From Oscillospiraceae bacterium (lineage in GTDB: Bacteria; Bacillota; Clostridia; Oscillospirales; Ruminococcaceae), in assembly GCA_030539275.1 (NCBI GenBank), contig JAUNSK010000003.1:157082-221081 (forward strand): a stretch of 64,000 nt of DNA. The letters run 5' to 3'. The notes under the pieces were generated by a model that saw nothing but the letters and a program-made list of their open reading frames with translations, was not told the origin of the DNA and searched no databases. The number at the start of each line of letters is the position of its first letter. The first letter of the stretch is position 1. The position numbers and the translations under genes were made by a program. Positions 16,406-23,608 of the stretch are shown here, piece by piece.

Positions 16406-16966
16406 ATGAAAAAAACCAGCAGAACAATAATGACTGCAGCTGTTCTTACAGCAGCGGCAACTCTTAATCCTGCGGCATCAGTTAATTCAGGAGAGAACGT
16501 TGATGCTATGGCTCCTGTATACGGCCCGCCGTCATATTTTTATGATAAAGGCGATGTCAATACGGACGGAAAAATCAACATTCTTGATTACTGTCTTATG
16601 AGAAATATTGCCCTTGGCGGCAACGGATATTATGAGAGCAGTCTGACTGATGTTAATCAAGACGGTATAGTTGACTCCAGGGATGTTTTAGCTCTCCAGA
16701 ATTTCATGCTTACAAAAGCAGGTGAAGTTGTTTTTCCTGAAGAGACTACCATGCCGGTAACTCAGCCTGCTTATGGAACATATCCTGTGACATCATCGGT
16801 GGTACAGACTAAATACGGAGTGTTTCCTGCAACAGTTCCGAACACTGAAATTACCGGGACAAATCCTGAAGAAACCGAACCCCCTGTAACGACAATACCT
16901 GATAAATGGGGTACTCAGTCAATTCCGGGTGAGACCGATGAGGGCGGACATCAGATAACGAGGTGA
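16406..16966 (+). CDS. Dockerin protein with x-Tyr-Gly repeats, putative radical SAM substrate (copy 2)
   Basis: 186 residues, same plan as copy 1: Sec-like N terminus (residues 4-20), AMAPVYGPPSYFY (35-46), a two-loop type I dockerin (48-104; DVNTDGKINILD and DVNQDGIVDSRD), then a Pro/Thr-rich tail. The tail has fewer aromatic-Gly units: PAYG (Tyr123), TKYG (Tyr137) and DKWG (Trp168). The tail has diverged from copy 1 much more than the dockerin and the PVYGPP segment have, as expected if the tail is the variable product and the front part is held by recognition or docking. The ribosome site is GAAGGAG upstream of the ATG. The stop is 4 bases before the next radical SAM gene. Confidence 0.75.
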   Translation: MKKTSRTIMTAAVLTAAATLNPAASVNSGENVDAMAPVYGPPSYFYDKGDVNTDGKINILDYCLMRNIALGGNGYYESSLTDVNQDGIVDSRDVLALQNFMLTKAGEVVFPEETTMPVTQPAYGTYPVTSSVVQTKYGVFPATVPNTEITGTNPEETEPPVTTIPDKWGTQSIPGETDEGGHQITR

Positions 16967-16970
16967 CATA

Positions 16971-18023
16971 ATGCTTAATATAATGCAAAAAAAGAAACAT
17001 ATGAGAGAGTTGGCAGCGACTCAGAAATATAAACTGAATCATCTTTTTCTTGAACTGACTGTACGATGCAATGAGCGCTGTCTGCATTGCGGTAGTAAAT
17101 GCGGTGATGTTAAAGCCGAAGAAATGACGCCTTTGCAGTATCATGAGTTTCTTAAACAGACAGCAGAGGATCTTGATACCAGAAGCTTCACTCTGAATAT
17201 AACAGGCGGTGAACCTCTGGTACGAAGTGATTTTTTTGATATTGTGTCTGATGCCAGTGATCAGGGATATCTCTGGGGAATGACTTCAAACGGAACTCTT
17301 ATTACTCCTGATGTAGCAAAAGATCTTAAACGCTGCGGCATGAAGACTATATCAATAAGTATTGACGGCAATGAAGCAACACATGATGCATTCAGAAGAA
17401 CGCCCGGAGGCTGGAAGAAGGCAATGGACGGAATTGAGAATCTTATCAGAACAGGCGGATTTCAGCATATTCAGGTCACAACAGTAGTTACCCATCAGAA
17501 CATTGGACAGCTTGATGAACTATACAGTATTTTCAAGGAAATGGATATAGATTCATGGAGAATAATTGAAATGGATCCGATAGGCAGAGCGACTCAGCAT
17601 CCGGAGCTTCTGATGACCAATGAGGATACTGTCACAATGATGGAGTATATCAGGAATAAACGAATGGCGGCTGAACCGGTTTCTTACGGTTGTTCACATT
17701 ATGTTGGCATGGATTACGAACGTGAGATACGTGACTGGTATTTTCACTGTGTAGCTGGCAAGGAAATTGCCAGCATCATGTGTAACGGCGATATTACTGC
17801 CTGTCTCGATATTGAACGCAGGCCTGAGTTTATTATGGGTAATATTTTTAAAGACCGTTTCAGAGACGTCTGGGAAAATGGTTTTCAGATATTCAGAAAA
17901 GGAGTCACATGTGAAAACTGTGAGAAGTGCAGCGATTATGAATTCTGCAGGGGCGGTTCATATCACACGTGGAATTTTGATGAGAACAGACCTAATGTAT
18001 GCTTTAAAGACGTTCTGTTCTGA
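16971..18023 (+). CDS. Radical SAM/SPASM peptide-modifying enzyme (copy 2)
   Basis: 350 residues, colinear with copy 1 without gaps. Cluster motif CNERCLHC (Cys33, Cys37, Cys40), TGGEPL, and a SPASM domain with the same cysteine layout (HC...GDITAC...CENCEKCSDYEFC...VCF). Differences are scattered along the whole length, so this is an old duplication with both copies kept functional, not an assembly artefact. Differences cluster to some extent at residues 8-27 and in the 180-240 region, which might tune substrate choice. GAGGTG lies 5 bases upstream of the ATG, overlapping the end of the partner gene. It presumably acts on the dockerin protein encoded just before it; cross-activity on copy 1 is possible. 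Confidence 0.85.
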   Translation: MLNIMQKKKHMRELAATQKYKLNHLFLELTVRCNERCLHCGSKCGDVKAEEMTPLQYHEFLKQTAEDLDTRSFTLNITGGEPLVRSDFFDIVSDASDQGYLWGMTSNGTLITPDVAKDLKRCGMKTISISIDGNEATHDAFRRTPGGWKKAMDGIENLIRTGGFQHIQVTTVVTHQNIGQLDELYSIFKEMDIDSWRIIEMDPIGRATQHPELLMTNEDTVTMMEYIRNKRMAAEPVSYGCSHYVGMDYEREIRDWYFHCVAGKEIASIMCNGDITACLDIERRPEFIMGNIFKDRFRDVWENGFQIFRKGVTCENCEKCSDYEFCRGGSYHTWNFDENRPNVCFKDVLF

Positions 18024-18042
18024 TATTTTATACATACTAAAG

Positions 18043-18070
18043 CAGCGTATCTCAAAAATGAGATACGCTG
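18043..18070 (+). terminator. Terminator of cassette 2
   Basis: CAGCGTATCTC (18043-18053) pairs perfectly with GAGATACGCTG (18060-18070) around AAAAAT, followed by TTATTTATT. It is similar in sequence to the cassette 1 hairpin. Confidence 0.75.
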
Positions 18071-18165
18071 TTATTTATTGATGGGTGCACAATTATGTAA
18101 AAATGAAAATGAATATTTGGTTTCAGACTGTAAAATGTTCAAGTGAGGGCTGCGCCTTTATGCTT

Positions 18166-18927
18166 TCAAGGGTTAGAGGGACTGAAAATTTCATCAGGTC
18201 TGTCACCGTTCTTTATTTTTTCAAGAAGTTCACAGATACTCTGACTATCATAATCAGATAGGATTTTCTTAACTTCTTCTTTGCTGTCAAGATAGTTATA
18301 GTATCTCTGTGTGTCATCTGATGCATAAAAGTATTCAGATTTTGCTAACTTATTAAGATCAGTTGAGGATATCATTTCTTCCGGGAACTCATCTATATGG
18401 CTTAAGTAATCATATCTCTCCCTGTAGTCATTTTGCAGGGCAAGGCCTTCGTCGAACCAGACAGGAAGTTCTGACCTTGAAAGAAATTTTCCTGAGTCAG
18501 TTCTTTCGTGCGTTTCAGCATGAGTCAATTCATGGGCAATGATATCTGTTGTCAGCCATTTTGAAGAAATAGATGTATAACACTTAACACCACCTAACAT
18601 GACAATCATTGTATCATGATCTCCTCCGAGTCTGATGATCTTCTTCTGGTTATCAGTGATTATTATTACAGGTGAACTTTTGGTCACTCCGAAGTAATCA
18701 GAAACTCTGCTGTGTGCTTCATCTATTATGTCAAGAGCTTCCTGTTTGTCTCCGGTATAATCCTTATCAAACCATACATTATCTGCTGCCTGTTCAAAAC
18801 CGTGAAATTTTACGGACAGTCTGTATCCGACCGTGTTGAAATTAAAATATATGAGACTTGCAGCTATTAAAATCATGATCACTGATATAAATAATACTGA
18901 TGCTATTTTCGCTTTTTTGCTTTTCAT
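18166..18927 (-). CDS. Membrane-anchored zinc metallopeptidase (HExxH, gluzincin-like)
   Basis: 253 residues. One N-terminal membrane segment (about 8-30) places the catalytic domain outside the cell. The zinc motif is HELTH (132-136), and a downstream WFDEGLA with Glu160 is the likely third ligand, the pattern of the peptidase MA group. It is the last gene of an operon with an ECF sigma factor and an anti-sigma/signal-peptidase fusion, 33 bases after the latter. That setting suggests a part in sensing or in proteolytic release of the sigma factor, or an effector made on activation; the sequence does not decide. A ribosome site (AAAGGTGAAATAAA) precedes the ATG. Confidence 0.75.
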   Translation of the reverse strand: MKSKKAKIASVLFISVIMILIAASLIYFNFNTVGYRLSVKFHGFEQAADNVWFDKDYTGDKQEALDIIDEAHSRVSDYFGVTKSSPVIIITDNQKKIIRLGGDHDTMIVMLGGVKCYTSISSKWLTTDIIAHELTHAETHERTDSGKFLSRSELPVWFDEGLALQNDYRERYDYLSHIDEFPEEMISSTDLNKLAKSEYFYASDDTQRYYNYLDSKEEVKKILSDYDSQSICELLEKIKNGDRPDEIFSPSNP

Positions 18928-18960
18928 ATTTTATTTCACCTTTCATTTTGTCAGTAAAAG

Positions 18961-19638
18961 TTATAAAGAAAATAAAACTTTCAGATAAATGTCTTTTCTG
19001 GATATAGATCCGAAACGTATAAACCTGCTGTCATTTGAACAATCAGGGTTGTCACCGATAAGAAAGTATTGATCCTCGCAAAGCGTTACTGGATATGTAA
19101 TATCACCGGATTTAAGTTCATCCGGCAGATACGGCTCACTGCAAAGCTCACTGTTAATATAAAGCTTTCCGTCACTGATCTCCACTTTGTCTCCGGGTAT
19201 GCCTATAACACGCTTGATAACAGTTGAGTTTTCTGTATTTGCTATTACTATGTCACCGCGTTCAGGGGAAGAAATAAGGTAACTCAGTTTGCTTGATACT
19301 ATATAGTCACGGTCATTGAATGTCGGACTCATGCTGCTGCCGGAAGTCAGCAGTACAGGAAACGCAGCACTTGCAAAGATGCATGCTGCAAGACAAAAAA
19401 AGATCACTGATATAATTATGATCCTTCTTCTTTTTTTCAGCCGTTTAGCAAGGTTCCCATAGGCTATGTCCTGAGATTCATCTGACTTTATTGATATGCT
19501 GTCATAGTATTTAGCACACTCGCTGCAGATATTCAGGTGCGACTTTATTACACGGGCTGCTTCTTCACTCGTTTTGTCTGTTTTATAGTCAGTCATAAGT
19601 TCTTTTACAAGAATACAGATCATATCCTCATGCTCCAT
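18961..19638 (-). CDS. Anti-sigma factor fused to signal peptidase I
   Basis: 225 residues. Residues 1-45 look like a zinc-binding anti-sigma domain (His34, Cys38, Cys41 in HLNICSEC). A basic stretch and one membrane helix (72-97) follow. The rest is a type I signal peptidase: SGSSMSPTF with catalytic Ser102, the lysine segment VIKRVIGIPGD with Lys142, and LIGDNPDCSNDSR. The sigma-binding part would be cytoplasmic and the peptidase outside. The start lies inside the sigma gene (11-base overlap). A sigma/anti-sigma pair in this order is common; an anti-sigma domain joined to an active-looking signal peptidase is not one I know as a characterised arrangement. The peptidase could process the anti-sigma protein itself or the client proteins of the regulon. 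Confidence 0.8.
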   Translation of the reverse strand: MEHEDMICILVKELMTDYKTDKTSEEAARVIKSHLNICSECAKYYDSISIKSDESQDIAYGNLAKRLKKRRRIIIISVIFFCLAACIFASAAFPVLLTSGSSMSPTFNDRDYIVSSKLSYLISSPERGDIVIANTENSTVIKRVIGIPGDKVEISDGKLYINSELCSEPYLPDELKSGDITYPVTLCEDQYFLIGDNPDCSNDSRFIRFGSISRKDIYLKVLFSL

Positions 19639-20134
19639 AGTCGATTACCTCCATTTGTTCTTTCAGCTTCTTTCTTGCTCTGCAGTAAATTATTCGTGCA
19701 TTCTCTTCACTCATTCTCATTATTTTTGATATCTCAGAGAACTGCATGTCATGATATAGTCTGTATATGAGTATATCACGATATTTTTTTTTCTGTTTTA
19801 AAATGCACTTAAGTATATCGGCACCAGTCTGGGAATTTTCAGCTATGTATGAAGGATCCTGAACGCTGTCGGGAGTAATATCAGGTTTATTATCCTCAAG
19901 AAATATCTCATGTCGGTTTTTTCTGTAGTGTCGGAAACTCACGTTTTTTGCAATTCTGCACAGCCATGTACTTACCTGACAATCGCCGCGGAACTTATGA
20001 AAGGATACAAAAGCCTGATAAAACGTCTCTTCGCACAGATCTTCAGCAACTGATGCGTCTGAATTATTAAGCAGGAACAAAAACTTATATACCTGCAGAT
20101 AATACCTCTTGTAAACAGATTCAAAATCCTCCAA
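19628..20134 (-). CDS. ECF-type RNA polymerase sigma factor
   Basis: 168 residues with region 2 (DLCEETFYQAFVSFHKFRG, then CQVSTWLCRIAKN) and region 4 (YRDILIYRLYHDMQFSEIS, then a helix-turn-helix with ENARIIYCRARKKL). No regions 1 or 3, as expected for an extracytoplasmic-function sigma factor. The start is a TTG at 20132-20134, supported by a strong ribosome site GGAGGTGAT 4-7 bases upstream; an ATG overlapping that site is out of frame. It heads an operon with its likely anti-sigma factor and a membrane peptidase. A TGTAAC at 20198-20203 on the minus strand might be an autoregulatory -35 element. Confidence 0.9.
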   Translation of the reverse strand: MEDFESVYKRYYLQVYKFLFLLNNSDASVAEDLCEETFYQAFVSFHKFRGDCQVSTWLCRIAKNVSFRHYRKNRHEIFLEDNKPDITPDSVQDPSYIAENSQTGADILKCILKQKKKYRDILIYRLYHDMQFSEISKIMRMSEENARIIYCRARKKLKEQMEVIDYGA

Positions 20135-20295
20135 CTCATCACCTCCGTATGTTTATTTTCAGATATCTGTATATTAGAGTCACTACGTTCTCATTTCGTT
20201 ACACTTTTCTGAAAATATTTATACATAAAAATTATACTATTGTGGAACTTATTTATCAATGAGTCTTAAGAGAAAATGATGTGCAGACATTGATA

Positions 20296-20324
20296 TTGAT
20301 AAAATGTCCGTGTTGTTGTATAAT
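20296..20324 (+). promoter_or_regulatory. Sigma-A promoter of the TetM-like gene
   Basis: TTGATA (20296-20301), a 17-base spacer and TATAAT (20319-20324), 80 bases before the start codon. Confidence 0.8.
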
Positions 20325-20403
20325 TAAAAACAGCAGCCTGTTATTTTACTGTAACAGAGCCGTTTTTAGTATAAATACTGTGCCTTAGAGAGGATTAATA
20401 TAA

Positions 20404-22989
20404 ATGAAACGACTGGTTATCGGAGTTCTGGCTCATGTTGACTCAGGAAAAACTACTCTTTCAGAGGGTATGCTTTACTGCTGCGGTGCAATAAGAAAGC
20501 TTGGACGTGTAGACCATAAAAATGCATTTCTTGATAATTATGAGCTTGAGAGGGAAAGAGGCATCACTATATTTTCGAAACAAGCTGTAATAAACTATGG
20601 AGATACAGAAATAACACTGCTTGACACACCGGGGCACGTAGACTTTTCTACAGAAATGGAACGTACACTCCAGGTACTTGATTATGCAGTTCTCGTAATA
20701 AGCGGGAGTGACGGAGTCCAGAGCCATACAAGGACGCTGTGGAAACTGCTTGCGCACTATAATATTCCTGTTTTCATATTTGTTAATAAGATGGATATCG
20801 CGGGTTCTGACAGACAGGTTCTGATGGACGAACTAAAAAGCAAGCTGTCTGAGCAATGCTGTTTCTTTGATGATGATGACAAGTCAGAGCAGTTTTATGA
20901 AGATATAGCACTTGGCAGTGAGGAGCTGATGCAGGAGTTTCTGGATAAAGGTGTTGTGCCTGAAGATCAGATAGTAAGCAGCATAAAAAAACGTGAGATC
21001 ATTCCATGCTGTTTTGGCTGTGCACTGAAGCTGCAGGGGGTTGAGAAATTTCTTGAGCTTCTTGACAGATATACAATAGCTCAGGATGATAAGTCTGAAT
21101 TTGCCGCAAAGATATTCAAGATCTCCGAGGATGATCAGGGCAACAGACTTACATTTATGAAAATAACCGGCGGTTCGCTCAGGGCAAGAACAATGCTGTC
21201 ACATCAGGATAAATGGACTGAGAAGATCAATCACATCCGTATATACAACGGGGCAAAGTTTTCGCAGACAGCCGAAGCTTTTCAGGGAATGGTATGTGCA
21301 GTAACAGGACTTACTCAGTCATATCCGGGTGAAGGTCTGGGAGCTGAGGCTGACAGTGAATCATCTATGCTTGAACCTGTTCTGACATATATGGCAGTAA
21401 TAAATGATGATACAGATATAAATACTGCACTCAAGGCATTCAGAAGGCTTGAGGATGAGGATCCGGCTCTTCATATCATATGGAATGAACAGTTAAGGGA
21501 AATACATGTTCAGGTCATGGGGGAGATTCAGCTTGAAATACTCAGGAGTGTTCTGAAGCAGAGATTTTCAATGGATGCTGATTTTGTTCATGGAGGAATT
21601 GCATATAAGGAGACGATTGCATCACCGGTGGAGGGGGTAGGTCATTATGAACCTCTTCGTCATTATGCTGAGGTCCATCTGCTTCTCGAACCGGGTGAGC
21701 AGGGCAGCGGTCTTCAGTTTTTCTCTGACTGCAGGGAAGATGATCTTGATAAGAACTGGCAGAGACTGATAATGACACATCTCAGGGAAAAAACTCATTT
21801 AGGTGTTCTTACAGGTTCACCGGCAACAGATATAAAGATCACACTCAAAGCAGGACGTGCCCATCTCAAGCATACTGAGGGCGGAGACTTCAGGCAGGCT
21901 ACCTACAGGGCTGTAAGACAGGGCCTTAGATCTGCTGAGAGTATACTGCTTGAACCCTGGTATAATTTTATACTTGAAATTCCTTCAGAGTATATCGGTC
22001 GTGCAATGGCTGATCTGACAAGAATGGAATGTGAATTTACCCCGCATCAGATAAATCCTGATAATACCGCTGTTATAACCGGAAATGCTCCTGTAGCATC
22101 GATACGTGACTATCAGACTGAGATAACCGGATATACAAAAGGAAAAGGGAAACTTATGTGTTCTCTCAGAGGATATGCCAGATGCCATAATGAAGAAGAG
22201 GTAATTGAAAAAATAAATTATAACTGTGACAGTGATACCGATAACTCATGTGACAGTATCTTCTGTTCGCACGGAGCCGGGTTTGTAGTAAAGTGGGATC
22301 ATGTACCGGAATATATGCATATTGCCAGTGTTCTGAAAACGCAGGAAAATGAACAGCCTGAACCCAGGACACAAAAGACGCAGACAGCAGTGAATGAGTA
22401 CCGCAGGCAGTCTGATCAGGATAAGGAACTGATGGACATTTTTGAAAAGACATATGGAAAAGTCAATCAGGAAAAAAAGAAAAATGCCTTCAGGACAAAA
22501 AAAGACAAGGAGCTGACCGACGTTTCATACCGTGGTAAACCTCTGCCGGAGGGACCAGAGTATCTGCTCGTTGACGGATATAATATAATCTTTTCGTGGG
22601 ATGAACTAAAAAAAGAAGCTGCGGTTAATCTTGATCTTGCCAGAAGCATGCTGATAAATATAATGAGCAATTATCAGGGGATAAAACAGTGTGAGGTCAT
22701 AGTCGTGTTTGATGCGTATAAGGTGAAAGGTGCATCCCGTGAAATAGAAAGATTTCATAATATCAATGTTGTTTATACAAAGGAAGCAGAAACTGCTGAC
22801 ATGTATATAGAAAAGGTTACTCATCAGCTCAGTCATCAGCACCGTGTAAGAGTTGCAACATCTGACGGACTCGAGCAGATAATAATCCTCGGAAACGGAG
22901 CTTTCAGGATTTCATCAGCTGAACTGTACGACGAGGTAAGACTTATGCAGAAGACTATAGATGATTTTATTAAATTCAATACAAAATAA
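20404..22989 (+). CDS. TetM-like translational GTPase with C-terminal NYN nuclease domain
   Basis: 861 residues. The first about 650 are an EF-G-like ribosomal-protection fold: AHVDSGKTT (P loop, residues 10-18), DTPGHVDF and VNKMD, then domains II-V. The rest holds a charged linker and a NYN/YacP-like domain (YLLVDGYNIIFSWDEL; VVFDAYKVKG; ATSDGLEQ) with the acidic residues of a PIN-like RNase. Ribosomal-protection relatives with this added tail occur in the chromosomes of related Clostridia as I recall, so this is probably a housekeeping ribosome-rescue or mRNA-cleaving factor, not an acquired tetracycline resistance gene. The joint presence suggests it binds stalled ribosomes and cuts RNA. 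The ATG is preceded by AGAGAGGA. The next gene starts 23 bases later. Confidence 0.85.
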   Translation: MKRLVIGVLAHVDSGKTTLSEGMLYCCGAIRKLGRVDHKNAFLDNYELERERGITIFSKQAVINYGDTEITLLDTPGHVDFSTEMERTLQVLDYAVLVISGSDGVQSHTRTLWKLLAHYNIPVFIFVNKMDIAGSDRQVLMDELKSKLSEQCCFFDDDDKSEQFYEDIALGSEELMQEFLDKGVVPEDQIVSSIKKREIIPCCFGCALKLQGVEKFLELLDRYTIAQDDKSEFAAKIFKISEDDQGNRLTFMKITGGSLRARTMLSHQDKWTEKINHIRIYNGAKFSQTAEAFQGMVCAVTGLTQSYPGEGLGAEADSESSMLEPVLTYMAVINDDTDINTALKAFRRLEDEDPALHIIWNEQLREIHVQVMGEIQLEILRSVLKQRFSMDADFVHGGIAYKETIASPVEGVGHYEPLRHYAEVHLLLEPGEQGSGLQFFSDCREDDLDKNWQRLIMTHLREKTHLGVLTGSPATDIKITLKAGRAHLKHTEGGDFRQATYRAVRQGLRSAESILLEPWYNFILEIPSEYIGRAMADLTRMECEFTPHQINPDNTAVITGNAPVASIRDYQTEITGYTKGKGKLMCSLRGYARCHNEEEVIEKINYNCDSDTDNSCDSIFCSHGAGFVVKWDHVPEYMHIASVLKTQENEQPEPRTQKTQTAVNEYRRQSDQDKELMDIFEKTYGKVNQEKKKNAFRTKKDKELTDVSYRGKPLPEGPEYLLVDGYNIIFSWDELKKEAAVNLDLARSMLINIMSNYQGIKQCEVIVVFDAYKVKGASREIERFHNINVVYTKEAETADMYIEKVTHQLSHQHRVRVATSDGLEQIIILGNGAFRISSAELYDEVRLMQKTIDDFIKFNTK

Positions 22990-23012
22990 ACTATCGGAAA
23001 GAAGAATACAGT

Positions 23013-23495
23013 ATGACAGATTACGTAAAAAAAGCCGGAGATTTGTTTTCAGAGGGATATAACTGTGCACAGTCAGTATTTCTGGCTTTTGCTGAAGATT
23101 TTGATATGGATACTCAGACAGCACTTATGCTGTCATCCTCATTCGGAGGAGGAATGGGAAGACTCAGGGAAGTATGCGGTGCTGTAAGCGGTATGTTTAT
23201 GGCAGCCGGTTTGTATTATGGTTATGATTCGCCATCTGATATACAGGCAAAAACCGATCATTACAAACTGATTCAGGAACTTGCCGCACGTTTTAAAGAA
23301 AAAAACTCCAGTATCATATGCCGGGAACTGCTCGGACTCAGTTCATCCGGACCGGACTCATATGTTCCTGAAAAAAGGACAAATGAGTATTACAAAAAAC
23401 GTCCGTGCAGGGAACTGGTCATGATTGCAGCGCAGATCCTTACTGATTATCTCAGGGAGCATGCTCCGCAAACGAAAGTGAAGACAAAGATTTAA
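23013..23495 (+). CDS. C-GCAxxG-C-C family redox protein
   Basis: 160 residues with the family pattern: NCAQSVFLAF near the N terminus, CGAVSGMF (about 58-65), CRELLG and CREL near the C terminus, giving four spaced cysteines. Members are small proteins thought to be redox-active or metal-binding, often annotated as putative redox-active; biochemical function is unknown. It follows the TetM-like gene by 23 bases and shares its transcript and terminator. The ATG is preceded by GGAAAGAAG. Confidence 0.8.
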   Translation: MTDYVKKAGDLFSEGYNCAQSVFLAFAEDFDMDTQTALMLSSSFGGGMGRLREVCGAVSGMFMAAGLYYGYDSPSDIQAKTDHYKLIQELAARFKEKNSSIICRELLGLSSSGPDSYVPEKRTNEYYKKRPCRELVMIAAQILTDYLREHAPQTKVKTKI

Positions 23496-23551
23496 AAGAA
23501 TCTGATAAGTATGATAATCAGTTTTAAGTATCGATGATTAAATTGCAGTAC

Positions 23552-23604
23552 AAAAACATCAAAACGGCTCACAGTCTGATAATGTGAGCCGTTTTGATGT
23601 TTTT
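23552..23604. terminator. Bidirectional terminator between convergent genes
   Basis: Perfect 22-base stem (23552-23573 with 23583-23604) ending in A5/T5 on each side, 9-base loop. It serves the plus-strand C-GCAxxG gene and the minus-strand YhaN-like gene. Confidence 0.93.
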
Positions 23605-23608
23605 GTGA

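Noticed and set aside
14384-18023. Tandem duplication as an assembly artefact
   Set aside because: The two cassettes differ at many positions throughout, including silent sites and a strongly changed tail, and both have intact frames. This is a true old duplication.
20404-22989. Acquired tetracycline resistance gene of the tet(M) type
   Set aside because: The extra NYN domain, local codon use like its neighbours, own housekeeping promoter and lack of mobile elements point to a chromosomal relative, not an acquired resistance gene.
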